A DNA stretch of 64,000 bases from Salipaludibacillus sp. LMS25. Lineage in GTDB: Bacteria; Bacillota; Bacilli; Bacillales; Salisediminibacteriaceae. The position numbers and the translations under genes are program-made. Below are positions 56,635 to 64,000 of the stretch, piece by piece. Every line of letters starts with the position of its first letter. Within the stretch, counting starts at the first letter, position 1. The stretch covers positions 992,001-1,056,000 of the forward strand of contig NZ_CP093299.1 of assembly GCF_024362805.1 (NCBI RefSeq), given 5' to 3'. The notes under the pieces were generated by a model. The model worked only from the letters and a program-made list of their open reading frames with translations. It did no database searches and was not told the origin of the DNA.

Positions 56635-57410
56635 TGAAAACATGGTTATCACTCTTTCCGTTTAATATTAAGACGATTAAATTAAAACAATGGGGTTTTG
56701 CATTACTTGTGATAGCATCGCTATGTTTATTTACACACTACTACTTTACTGGACTTCCTCACTCTTTATATGATGCGGTAGTGATACACTTTGGGGTGTT
56801 TAGCGGGACTTCTGTAGTAACAATACTTTTAATGGTACTTCCTTTTGCACTACTTGCTTATTATGTTGAATTCTATATAGACATGGCAATTAATAAAAAT
56901 CTTTTATATACATTACTTAGAGTTGGTCACCTTAAGTGGTGGGCTTTATCCCACGTCATCACGCTCTTTTCTATCCACGTCATCTTTTTACTCGTTCATT
57001 TTAGCGTGTGCTTGGGAATATTGTCAGTGTTTTATACATCACAACAACTTACACTTACTTCTTGGTTAGAGCTTGATTTACATACCATATACCCAATGGG
57101 ACGCATGTTATTTTGCCTCTTTTTGTTACAATTAGCTGGCTCCTTAAGTATGACGCTACTCCAAGTCGTATGCTTTCTTATATTTCGGCAGTCCGGATAT
57201 GGTTATATGATAGTTATTTCCATGTATATCCTCACATTTCTTTTATATGATGCTAACCTTTGGATTGGCAGTTTTGTAACACCTGAGAAGTATCCAATCC
57301 TGTCTAGTGACAGCGTCTTCTCACATTCAACCTTTTTCATTATCCAGCTCATCTCCATCGTGATGATGTGTGGTTTATCTTATTATTTATTAAAAAGACG
57401 ATTGAATTAA
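56634..57410 (+). CDS. ABC-2 type permease subunit 3
   Basis: About 258 residues, strongly hydrophobic with six helices (for example WGFALLVIASLCLFTHYYF and ILLMVLPFALLAYYVEFYID). The ATG at 56634 overlaps the previous stop as ATGA and has GGGGAGAAAC in front. It is less similar to subunits 1 and 2 than they are to each other in layout. Confidence 0.68.
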   Translation: MKTWLSLFPFNIKTIKLKQWGFALLVIASLCLFTHYYFTGLPHSLYDAVVIHFGVFSGTSVVTILLMVLPFALLAYYVEFYIDMAINKNLLYTLLRVGHLKWWALSHVITLFSIHVIFLLVHFSVCLGILSVFYTSQQLTLTSWLELDLHTIYPMGRMLFCLFLLQLAGSLSMTLLQVVCFLIFRQSGYGYMIVISMYILTFLLYDANLWIGSFVTPEKYPILSSDSVFSHSTFFIIQLISIVMMCGLSYYLLKRRLN

Positions 57411-57435
57411 ATTGAAAAAGAAAGGCGTGTAACTT

Positions 57436-58077
57436 ATGGCCCTTGCGATAAAAGTAAAGGATTTATCTAAATCCTTTAAAGGTGAAGCTATTTTTTCAAA
57501 TATTAACTTAGATATCGAGGTAGGTAAGATCTATGGCTTTACAGGCCACAACGGCTGTGGAAAAACCGTTTTATTTAAAATTCTCTGTGGGGTCATTTTC
57601 CCTGACAGTGGGGAGATTACTATTATGAATAAAACGCTTGGAAAGGATATAGATTTCCCCAATAATGTAGGTGCCATTATCGAAACCCCTGGCTTTCTCA
57701 CTGATTATTCAGGATTTAAAAACTTAAACTATTTAGCATCTATTAGACAGATGATTGACGACGAGCAAATTAAAGAAGCTATGAAAAAAGTCGGTTTGGA
57801 GCCAGATAGTAAAAAAAGTGTTAAAAAATATTCGTTAGGCATGAAGCAACGCTTGGGCATTGCTCAAGCCATTATGGAGAATCCTAAAATTTTAATTATG
57901 GATGAACCTATGAACAGCCTTGATAAAAGTGGCGTTAAACAAATAAGAGAATTACTCTTATCCTTAAAACAACAAGACACAACGATTTTAATGACGAGCC
58001 ATATGGCTGAGGATATTAATATTCTATGTGACCACGTTTATGAGTTTGATCAACAGACACTTATTAATGTGAAATAA
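57436..58077 (+). CDS. ABC-2 exporter ATPase
   Basis: A 213-residue ATPase with Walker A GHNGCGKTVLFKIL, signature YSLGMKQRLGIAQAIM and Walker B ILIMDEPMNSLD. The class resembles CcmA/BcrA/SkfE-type exporters used in peptide immunity or drug export. It lacks the C-terminal extension of BcrA. It should power the three permeases upstream. A role in bacteriocin immunity or envelope stress is plausible but not shown. Confidence 0.85.
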   Translation: MALAIKVKDLSKSFKGEAIFSNINLDIEVGKIYGFTGHNGCGKTVLFKILCGVIFPDSGEITIMNKTLGKDIDFPNNVGAIIETPGFLTDYSGFKNLNYLASIRQMIDDEQIKEAMKKVGLEPDSKKSVKKYSLGMKQRLGIAQAIMENPKILIMDEPMNSLDKSGVKQIRELLLSLKQQDTTILMTSHMAEDINILCDHVYEFDQQTLINVK

Positions 58078-58147
58078 CTATTATGGTAGAAACTAAAAGC
58101 GACGTATAATTGATACTAGACTAAAAATAGACACAGACAGTTATCAT

Positions 58148-58305
58148 AAAGCTAAGCTTCAATCAGTGGGCGTTTTCCTTCATCCCCCACTGATTGTTCG
58201 TTTAACTTATGGGACCTTTAGAGGCAGTTTATCCCCCACCTAAACTTTTCGATCTTCTTATGTTTTCAGGTGGGGGTTTGACTGCCCCTTAAGAGTGGGA
58301 TAAAA
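58148..58305 (+). repeat. type-1 hairpin repeat, copy E
   Basis: Full-length copy between the ABC-2 operon and the CobW pseudogene. ATAAA borders it on each side. Small changes affect the arms (GAGGCAGT for GGGGCAGT). Confidence 0.9.
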
Positions 58306-58329
58306 TCGAATAATCGTAACGAGGTAGGT

Positions 58330-58830
58330 CTATTGACTGAGGAAACAGGAAAGGTCGTTGAAAACATCTTCAAAAAAAGAAACGGTCAAAATCACCTACC
58401 TAGTAGAGAATCACATAGTCATTAAACAAGCGACGAGGGCGATAAATATAAACGAACATCCAGTACGATTACGTCAGTGGAGGGAAGAATGGCCTGAAGA
58501 AGTGGTGCGTGCAAAAGGCTTCCTTTGGATTGCAACTCAGAATTCCACCGCTGCTCTTGTTTCTCAAACCGGCTCAATTGTCACGCTGCAATGGGGTAGG
58601 CAAATGGATAGCTGCTCTCAATAAAAAAGAACAAGAGCAACTATTAAATAGAGGAACCAGAACTTCGCAACAAGTGGGATGACCAATTTGGTGACAGGCA
58701 GACAGAGCTTGTCCTCATTGGCATCGATATGAATCAAGCGGACGTCACTGAATCTCTAGATCAGTGTTTGTTAACGGATGACGAGATGACGATAGATTGG
58801 AACACCCTCCCTGCCTTTGTTGAGGGTTAA
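58330..58830 (+). pseudogene. CobW-family GTPase (metallochaperone), C-terminal ruin
   Basis: Pieces in different frames give the CobW C-terminal domain: REEWPEEVVRAKGFLWIATQ NSTA, then EEPELRNKWDDQFGDRQTEL, VLIGIDMNQADVTESLDQC and LLTDDEMTIDW. The relatives are ZagA/YciC-type zinc chaperones. At least two frameshifts and internal stops are present. The GTPase N-terminus (Walker A) is absent. It is a dead gene, adjoining repeat E. Confidence 0.75.
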
Positions 58831-58834
58831 TAAA

Positions 58835-58873
58835 CGAGGCTGTAAGCATGACTATCTCACAGCCTCGTTTCCC
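58835..58873. terminator. terminator hairpin
   Basis: CGAGGCTGT and ACAGCCTCG form a 9-bp stem with a 15-base loop, followed by TTTCCC. It ends the pseudogene transcript and may also serve the convergent nucleotidase gene. Confidence 0.6.
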
Positions 58874-58891
58874 TTATCATCCTCAAATCAA

Positions 58892-59419
58892 CTAACTTCC
58901 TAAAAAATACGCTCTAACGTCCTGCCAGTTATCGACCCGTGGATAGCCTGTTTCGTGTATATTATGATGGGCAGTATACAAAATCCCTTGCCCACTAAAT
59001 CGTTTAAAGTGCCTCACGTTATCATCAATCAGATAATCAGCATGAATAATACTTTTATCCCCGCAAAAAACAAAATTCAAGTCATTTAAGAAACTAAAAT
59101 GTTCTTTTAACCACTCATATTTAGCGGTGAAAGAGGTGGGGAATTCCATCGCTGCTGTCGTAATAAAAATCTCATAATGCTCATGTAAGTCACGAATGAC
59201 TTCCTGACTGTCCGGCATAACAGCAAGATCACGAAAGAAGGATGGTTCTCTTAAATAGTTACCCAACTGTTCAACGTGATCAGACCGTAACTCACGAAGC
59301 TTTTTGCCTTGTAAATCATTAATGGTGATATTTTCTCCATTATCGTCATTAAATAACTTCAAATGTTTCGGCATAAAATCAGCCATAACCTCGTCCATAT
59401 CGATGGCAATTCGTTTCAC
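58892..59419 (-). CDS. 5'(3')-deoxyribonucleotidase
   Basis: A 175-residue HAD-superfamily enzyme of the NT5C type. The nucleophile/acid motif is IAIDMDEVMADF (residues 4-15). Further motifs are IFITTAAMEFP and FVFCGDKSIIHADYLIDDN (motif IV acids). It dephosphorylates deoxynucleoside monophosphates. The GTG at 59419 has GGAGG at 8 bases. A tiny ORF upstream overlaps this start by 3 bases. Confidence 0.88.
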   Translation of the reverse strand: MKRIAIDMDEVMADFMPKHLKLFNDDNGENITINDLQGKKLRELRSDHVEQLGNYLREPSFFRDLAVMPDSQEVIRDLHEHYEIFITTAAMEFPTSFTAKYEWLKEHFSFLNDLNFVFCGDKSIIHADYLIDDNVRHFKRFSGQGILYTAHHNIHETGYPRVDNWQDVRAYFLGS

Positions 59420-59550
59420 CTTGTTGACCTCCTATGTTTAGGTGTAGTGGTATTTATTCGTTCCGCATCCTTAATTACCTTTACGATTTTAATGGTCCCC
59501 CCGCTGGAAACATGCCAATGTAAATGCTCGATCTTAAAAATCTCTATCAC
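59416..59550 (-). CDS. possible 44-residue leader ORF
   Basis: A GTG at 59550 opens a frame reading MIEIFKIEHLHWHVSSGGTI then KIVKVIKDAERINTTTPKHR and ends at TGA overlapping the nucleotidase GTG. No ribosome site is visible at its own start. The overlap could couple translation, but a chance frame is equally likely. The bases 59551-59849 hold nothing clear. Confidence 0.22.
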   Translation of the reverse strand: MIEIFKIEHLHWHVSSGGTIKIVKVIKDAERINTTTPKHRRSTR

Positions 59551-59849
59551 TATCTGTCAGCTAAAAAGGATTGCCCCTCTCTTCTAGCACAAATAAATAG
59601 GAAATATACCGTTTAGAAATGACAACATATGAACTGGTTAAAGCGGTAGTGTATCAAAAACTACTCATACATTATCCATTTCTAACACTATGCCCGTAGC
59701 AATTTCCTCAGTGATTCCCTTCATCACAGAAGTCATCTGTCATTAGCTACCTCCGAAAAGCACAGCTAAGTAATCCCGTTAGACAGCACTTTTTACTGTC
59801 ATGGCCCGACACCTTCACCATCAAGCTCGTTATCATACATTGTACAGCT

Positions 59850-60377
59850 CTAATGAGTGGTTTTTGGTTTCTTATTACAACGCCAGCCTTTTTTTCGTAA
59901 CTGTTTTGCAATTAACCTATTGAAAACACCATGACCTACAAGCACGACAGAGCCCTCTTTTTCAGCATAAGAGATAAGTTTGGCAGCTACTTTTCCAGAT
60001 TCTTGCAATGATTCACATCCTTTTGTCACCCCTACAAGCCACAGACTCCGTAAGAGAACAAGCCATATAGATGGACGCAGTTTAACCAAACTTGGGAAAA
60101 AATAAGGTATCGGCAATTCTGCTTCTCGAAATAGCGAATCTACCTCTCTATTACTGTCAGAATTCAAGACATCTGCTGATTCAATAGCTCGTGTAAAATC
60201 ACTGGTTACAACTAAGGACGACAGTGTAACAGCTTTTATTGTATCAGAAGGATACGTTTCTGCTTCCCTAATGCCACTTTTATTGTAAGCCTCTATCCAC
60301 TGGCTCACCTGCGCCTTCGTTATAGGGATAGCATCACGATGACGTAATACCTCATGCCTGATTAATGCCATTCTCAT
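59850..60377 (-). CDS. histidine phosphatase (phosphoglycerate mutase-like) protein
   Basis: A 175-residue protein of the histidine phosphatase fold. It starts LIRHEVLRH, in place of the classic R-H-G. SSLVVTSDFTRAIESADVL carries the second Arg, FREAELPIPYFFPSL the acid region, and GSVVLVGHGVFNRLIAKQL the second His. RHE instead of RHG is tolerated in some members. Substrate unknown. It lies 30 bases after the NTF2-like gene and is probably cotranscribed. Confidence 0.75.
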   Translation of the reverse strand: MRMALIRHEVLRHRDAIPITKAQVSQWIEAYNKSGIREAETYPSDTIKAVTLSSLVVTSDFTRAIESADVLNSDSNREVDSLFREAELPIPYFFPSLVKLRPSIWLVLLRSLWLVGVTKGCESLQESGKVAAKLISYAEKEGSVVLVGHGVFNRLIAKQLRKKGWRCNKKPKTTH

Positions 60378-60407
60378 TTTTCTCTCCTTAACTGATAAAT
60401 CACTAGA

Positions 60408-60776
60408 TTACGGCAAAGGACTTAAGTGCTCATGGATCAATTTCCAATCACCACTTTCATCTACGACAAACACATTTGTTGCCCGGCCGCTTCCAGTGAC
60501 AAAACGCCCTTCAATATAACCTTCATACTTATATGTATACGTACATACCGCCGTCGTATCCGTTGCTGTGAGCCACATCACGTCTTTTGCTTCGTAGATC
60601 TCATTTTTGACTATGTGCCACGCTTGCTCGAAATACTGCTGTATGTCTTCATGCGTTGTACACGTTTTATCCGTAAACCAATACACCGCCTCGGGATGCA
60701 GCACCTGAGCAACCTCTTCAAATTGATGTGAATTTGTCGCTTTAATATAAGCTTCTAACGCAGATTGATAGGTCAT
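60408..60776 (-). CDS. NTF2-like (SnoaL-type) protein
   Basis: A 122-residue alpha+beta barrel protein: ALEAYIKATNSHQFEEVAQV, LHPEAVYWFTDKTCTTHEDI and GSGRATNVFVVDESGDWKLI HEHLS. This is the pattern of nuclear transport factor 2-like domains, which bind or convert small molecules. Catalytic residues cannot be assigned. AGGAGGCAACC precedes the ATG. Confidence 0.78.
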   Translation of the reverse strand: MTYQSALEAYIKATNSHQFEEVAQVLHPEAVYWFTDKTCTTHEDIQQYFEQAWHIVKNEIYEAKDVMWLTATDTTAVCTYTYKYEGYIEGRFVTGSGRATNVFVVDESGDWKLIHEHLSPLP

Positions 60777-61482
60777 TGGTTGCCTCCTAAATGATTTTTA
60801 TTATACTTTTATTAATCAATTTAGCTTTTCTATCAATAACATTTGATAATAACGACAGTTTCCCAATCTCTTTTACTCAAATTGATTGTTAATCTGTATA
60901 AAAGTCATACGCATTGATACCCTATGTTCTTCCACATGTAAAGTCCTGGGAATAGCGCGATTTGAGCTCCGTACTCGATTCTCAACAAAAAGTATGTCTA
61001 GCAGCCATTTCTCTTCAAAAATTTCCTATGCTTCTTTCGATGAGGTGCACCCATGATCATTAAATCTTTCATTAGCTGTTAATCCAACTTCATGCTGGTG
61101 TACAAGACTTTATAAAATCACCCTCACACCCCAAGTTCGTTTCTTGTGATTCACCGATAAACATATTTCCCCAATCTATTCACGACACCTTCCTTTCTAT
61201 TTGACTGAATTATACTTAATTAGAATAACAATTATTTTCCTAATTCATTTTAGCATATATAACCATCGAATATCTTTTTTAAACATAGGTCTTAATACCT
61301 CCGAACAATAAACTATTAGACCTCCAAATAATAAAATAGCGTCTTTTTTTGTAAAAGATAATCATATATACTTATTTATCCCTAAGCTGTATTCATTTAA
61401 TATTATTAGTTGTGCTTCTAAAAATAACACAAGTATTAGTTACTTAAAGTTTATTCGCAACCTCAACATATTTCCAAAAGGA
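60777..61482. other. long gap without recognised gene
   Basis: The minus strand at about 60960-61110 has a broken frame (GLTANERFNDHGCTSSKEA, stop, EIFEEKWLLDILFVENRV) that may be an old gene. Otherwise the sequence is AT-rich with stops in all frames. Confidence 0.3.
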
Positions 61483-61580
61483 TAAAGCTAAACTTCCATC
61501 AGTGGGAGTTTTCGTTCTTCTCCCACTGATTGGTAATTGAGTAAATCAGGGACATTAGCGTTCGCTATCTCTGTGATAAA
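61483..61580 (+). repeat. type-2 hairpin repeat, partial
   Basis: It starts ATAAAGCTAAACTTCCATCA, then GTGGGAGTTTTCG, TCTCCCACTGATTGG, TAATTGAGTAAATCAGGGAC, ATTAGCGTTCGCTATCTC. Its left end equals that of type-1 repeats, linking the two families. The right half is missing. Confidence 0.75.
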
Positions 61581-61690
61581 AAAAGCAATGGCGTTGTTTA
61601 TGCCACAAGTAGCCTACTTTCATTTTGATTCATGGTGGTGTAAATCTCAAATAAAATTCGAAATGATATTAGAAAGCGACTGATTTTTAT

Positions 61691-62794
61691 ATGGTAGAAA
61701 TCGATTTTTTTAGCATCCTCTCTTTAACTTTATTGGCTTTAGCGTTGTACTATTTTATTTACCTTTTCCATCATACATCTAACAAAAACTATCTCTTTTT
61801 AATTGCAATTGTTATAATAAATGCCCTTGGTCATTTTAATGTCATGAACCTCTATATTTTAAATATTTCAGCCAGTATTGTCGCTTTTGGAAGCTTTCTT
61901 TTTGAAAAGCGTCGCACTTGGCTTTACCTTGTTTTTTGCTACCTCTCTTATACAATGTTTCTTTATTTTTACTGGCTAACATGGAATGATTATTTTTTTT
62001 ATGGCAGCATAGTTATTAAGATAATCAAAATCTTTTTTGTAATTAGATTAATAAATGAGCTTTATAAGGAACCGCTTCCACATAAACAAATTATTCGAAG
62101 AAAAAATAAATTCGAGCGCATGTCAAACAAATCCAAAATCAACTATTTAAATCGATTATTGAAACATACTCCCGAGCGTGAAAACTATCTTGTACGAGCT
62201 AATGTTTTTAAAGCTATGGGTAACTATAAAGCAGCTGAAGCCGATTATCGCCAAGTTATCGACTTGGCACCAAGTCATTTTTCCGGATATTTCAATATTG
62301 GTTTATTATATATGGAACAAAAGGATTACAATGAATCTATAGCACAATTTAGCAAAGCTCTTGATTTGGCTAAAGGTAATGATAAAGCAAGAATTTATTT
62401 CAATAAAGCCCTGTCTTACTATCATCTTGGAAATTATCAAAAAGCTTTACAGGATGTTAAAAAAAGTCAGAAGAAATTTCCCGGGGATGTGGACATTTTT
62501 ATACTTCGGGCCCGTCTTTTTCTTGCTATGGGTCATCTTCACAAGGCCTTAACCGAAATCAGAACAGCTCTTACTACAATTCAACAATACCAACTTGATA
62601 ATAAAGAGGAAGTCAAAGCTAAAACGCTAATATTGTACGCTGAACTCCTTGCCAAACAAGATAAAAAAACATCCACTAATAAATCTGATAAAAAAATTAT
62701 TAAAATGATAACTGAAGCGCGCCAGCTTGGCTTTTCAGAAGAAAAACTTAATAAGATCTATCAACTAAAACCTTACCTATCAAGAATTCAATAG
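61691..62794 (+). CDS. membrane protein with C-terminal TPR domain
   Basis: A 367-residue protein. Residues 1-125 hold five or six hydrophobic helices (for example LFLIAIVIINALGHFNVMNL). A basic linker (IIRRKNKFERMSNKSKINYL) follows. Residues about 165-300 carry four tetratricopeptide repeats: NYLVRANVFKAMGNYKAAEA, SGYFNIGLLYMEQKDYNESI, ARIYFNKALSYYHLGNYQKA and VDIFILRARLFLAMGHLHKA. TPRs bind protein partners, here on the cytoplasmic side. No family name recognised. The ribosome site is weak. Confidence 0.7.
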   Translation: MVEIDFFSILSLTLLALALYYFIYLFHHTSNKNYLFLIAIVIINALGHFNVMNLYILNISASIVAFGSFLFEKRRTWLYLVFCYLSYTMFLYFYWLTWNDYFFYGSIVIKIIKIFFVIRLINELYKEPLPHKQIIRRKNKFERMSNKSKINYLNRLLKHTPERENYLVRANVFKAMGNYKAAEADYRQVIDLAPSHFSGYFNIGLLYMEQKDYNESIAQFSKALDLAKGNDKARIYFNKALSYYHLGNYQKALQDVKKSQKKFPGDVDIFILRARLFLAMGHLHKALTEIRTALTTIQQYQLDNKEEVKAKTLILYAELLAKQDKKTSTNKSDKKIIKMITEARQLGFSEEKLNKIYQLKPYLSRIQ

Positions 62795-62814
62795 AAAACA
62801 AAACATTAGTCGAT

Positions 62815-62867
62815 AAAGCTAAGCTTCAATCAGTGGGGGTTTTACTGCCCCTTAAGAGTAGGATAAA
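62815..62867 (+). repeat. type-1 hairpin repeat, copy F (large internal deletion)
   Basis: Only 53 bases remain: AAAGCTAAGCTTCAATCAGT directly joined to GGGGGTTTTACTGCCCC and TTAAGAGTAGGATAAA. The joint lies in the GTGGG-x-GTTTT sequence that occurs twice in a full copy, so recombination between these direct repeats explains it. From 62868 to 63082 nothing is recognised. Confidence 0.88.
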
Positions 62868-63082
62868 TAACTATTATTCACCATATGTACAGGACAGTAG
62901 AATAACAATTAATTACCTCTAACAACCAACACTCATCCAGCCCCACCATCACTGTAACAAAGGGTGAGAATGTTATTAGGCTTAACAACAGAATCTTAAC
63001 TTAGCCAGGGCTTTACTTTATGGGAAATAAGGCAATACTTCACATCCACACGAAATAATACGTAGCTTTAAGAGTCATCACC

Positions 63083-63112
63083 TTGATTGACGTTATTTAA
63101 ATAGGGTATAAT
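63083..63112 (+). promoter_or_regulatory. promoter of antitoxin RNA 1
   Basis: TTGATT, an 18-base spacer and TATAAT. The same layout recurs at 63484. Confidence 0.75.
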
Positions 63113-63118
63113 AACATT

Positions 63119-63260
63119 AAGAAAATCGTATGATAAAAAAGACCGCTAGTGCGGCTAACACTAACGGTCTGTAATAGCTCAGTTCCCTTCAAAGGGGATT
63201 GGCAGTGGACTAGAAAATAAGCCCTTAATGCCTTCAACTCATCAGGGGCTTATTTTTTAT
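63119..63260 (+). ncRNA. antisense antitoxin RNA 1 (RatA-like arrangement)
   Basis: Expected transcript from the promoter at 63083-63112 to the hairpin AAATAAGCCC/GGGGCTTATTT with U-run at 63214-63258. It runs opposite to toxin gene 1 and overlaps its 3' untranslated region and last codons, so base pairing can silence the toxin mRNA. No ORF is likely. The frames on this strand come from the antisense of the toxin. Confidence 0.65.
63135..63169 (-). terminator. terminator of toxin mRNA 1
   Basis: On the minus strand GACCGTTAGTG-ttagc-CGCACTAGCGGTC followed by TTTTTT. Confidence 0.8.
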
Positions 63261-63336
63261 GGTTGAATGTCAACAACGCCACGATCAACATCCCAAACGA
63301 GATCATTAATGTTAACGCTTCTGTCACGCTCACCAT
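63250..63336 (-). CDS. holin-like type I toxin, copy 1
   Basis: A 28-residue peptide MVSVTEALTLMISFGMLIVA LLTFNHKK: one membrane helix with a short basic end, the pattern of putative holin-like toxins (TxpA/BsrG/YonT-related). AAGGAGGTGAT, a nearly complete match to the 16S anti-Shine-Dalgarno, lies 8 bases before the ATG. Free expression should harm the membrane. The convergent antisense RNA at 63119-63260 is the presumed antitoxin. Confidence 0.8.
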   Translation of the reverse strand: MVSVTEALTLMISFGMLIVALLTFNHKK

Positions 63337-63401
63337 ATAGGCATCACCTCCTTTTGGAAGGTGCGCCAACCCCCTATGAGTTACTAAACTATTACATGGA
63401 A

Positions 63402-63407
63402 ATTATA
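63402..63407 (-). promoter_or_regulatory. extended -10 of toxin gene 1
   Basis: TGGTATAAT on the minus strand (TATAAT at 63402-63407), about 65 bases before the toxin start. There is no good -35, so the TGn extension probably matters. Confidence 0.65.
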
Positions 63408-63483
63408 CCATATTTGAGTAATAGTTCTATTATATCCACACTTATTCAAGTAAATAGCATGTAGTACTTTATATGCCATCTTC

Positions 63484-63513
63484 TTGATTGACATCTTTCA
63501 ATTAGGGTATAAT
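63484..63513 (+). promoter_or_regulatory. promoter of antitoxin RNA 2
   Basis: TTGATT, an 18-base spacer and TATAAT, as in copy 1. Confidence 0.75.
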
Positions 63514-63519
63514 AAAATT

Positions 63520-63672
63520 GTAAAGTCATATTATAAAAAAGACCGCTAGTGCGGCTAACACTAACGGTCCGCAATAGCTCAGTTCCCTTCAAAGGGGATT
63601 GGCAAAGGGTTAGACAAATAAGCCTTCCCACAGAGCCGTTAACTCATACGTGTGGGGGGCTTATTTTTTATG
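63520..63672 (+). ncRNA. antisense antitoxin RNA 2
   Basis: Same arrangement as copy 1. The terminator hairpin at 63615-63670 is longer (AAATAAGCC and TCCCACA pairing with TGTGGGG and GGCTTATTT). This loop region differs from copy 1, which could give each RNA specificity for its own toxin mRNA. Confidence 0.65.
63535..63569 (-). terminator. terminator of toxin mRNA 2
   Basis: GACCGTTAGTG/CGCACTAGCGGTC stem and TTTTTT on the minus strand, identical in the stem to copy 1. Confidence 0.8.
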
Positions 63673-63747
63673 GCTGAATGTCAACAACGCCACGATTAAC
63701 ATCCCAAACGAGATCATTAATGTTAACGCTTCTGTCACACTCATCAT
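63661..63747 (-). CDS. holin-like type I toxin, copy 2
   Basis: A 28-residue peptide MMSVTEALTLMISFGMLIVA LLTFSHKK, differing from copy 1 at two residues (V2M, N25S). It has the same AAGGAGGTGAT site. Its promoter TGGTATAAT lies at 63813-63818 on the minus strand. The two modules repeat over about 360 bases with a period near 400, so they arose by tandem duplication. Confidence 0.8.
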   Translation of the reverse strand: MMSVTEALTLMISFGMLIVALLTFSHKK

Positions 63748-63812
63748 ATAGGCATCACCTCCTTTCGGAAGGTGCGCCAACCCCCTATGAGTTACTAAAC
63801 TATCACATGGAA

Positions 63813-63818
63813 ATTATA
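63813..63818 (-). promoter_or_regulatory. extended -10 of toxin gene 2
   Basis: TGGTATAAT on the minus strand, same layout as for copy 1. Beyond it, 63840-64000 shows nothing recognised. Confidence 0.65.
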
Positions 63819-64000
63819 CCATATTTAAGGAGTTATTCTATTGTATTCTCGCTTGTTCTGAGTACATTTGCTTTAAGCTGAGTCTCTTCTCCATTTTGTG
63901 AATTAAACATATTGATCCATACCATGAATAACACCACGGAGCTTTCTGTTATGCTATTCCATCAAGTGAAGATGTAAGATACATTTAAAATATTTAAATT

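Noticed and set aside
21418..62867. Repeats as a CRISPR array
   Set aside because: Copies are kilobases apart, 50-160 bp long and without regular spacers; no cas genes are present.
63267..63881. Two related plus-strand frames starting MSTTPR
   Set aside because: They are exact antisense of the two toxin genes and their leaders; the similarity between them only reflects the module duplication.

Overview
The window looks like a chromosomal segment of a low-GC, spore-forming Bacillaceae. The evidence is strong AGGAGG ribosome sites, SAM-I and FadR/CodY-type control, CotF-like spore coat proteins, and a gene order that follows the B. subtilis suf-yus region (sufCDSUB, metNIQ, yusD-like, gcvH, yusI-like, fadNAE, coat protein). 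Salt- or alkali-loving relatives are likely, judging by the acidic exported proteins, but this is inference.

Region 1 (1-8.2 kb) is accessory. It holds the start of a methyltransferase, gene remnants, an IS3 scar, an XRE repressor/membrane-protein pair with a double palindromic operator, a small secreted peptide, an ECF sigma/anti-sigma pair with its own promoter, a lipoprotein, an intact IS21 element with 8-bp target duplication, and an integrase tail. Region 2 (8.3-30.4 kb) is core: the SUF iron-sulfur operon, a TetR plus twin alpha/beta hydrolases, the methionine importer metNIQ behind a SAM riboswitch, gcvH, an ArsC/Spx-like protein, the fadNAE beta-oxidation operon with a perfect FadR box, and two coat proteins. 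Region 3 (30.4-41 kb) carries a stand-alone secY and a six-gene methionine/sulfur operon: O-acetylhomoserine sulfhydrylase fused to a CoA-binding domain, a sulfonate-type ABC importer, an acetyl-CoA synthetase-like enzyme and homoserine dehydrogenase. Two SAM riboswitches in series precede it.

Region 4 (41.5-46.9 kb) has a DUF1858/DUF438-hemerythrin pair, several tiny membrane-protein genes, a frameshifted secreted protein and IS3 scars. Region 5 (46.9-54 kb) has ilvD, a ZIP transporter, an M20 dipeptidase and a polar amino-acid ABC importer. Region 6 (55-62.8 kb) has a three-permease ABC-2 exporter, a CobW-type pseudogene, a nucleotidase, a phosphatase-like protein, an NTF2-like protein and a membrane TPR protein. 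Region 7 (63-64 kb) is a tandem pair of type I toxin-antitoxin modules: 28-aa holin-like toxins with convergent antisense RNAs.

A family of about 160-bp hairpin-forming intergenic repeats (six copies, both strands, two with internal deletions) plus three or four copies of a related second type runs through the window. One copy lies between the two SAM riboswitches and may supply a promoter -35 element; another adjoins a truncated gene. The most unusual items are this repeat family, the tandem riboswitches with the fused MetY operon, and the twin toxin modules.
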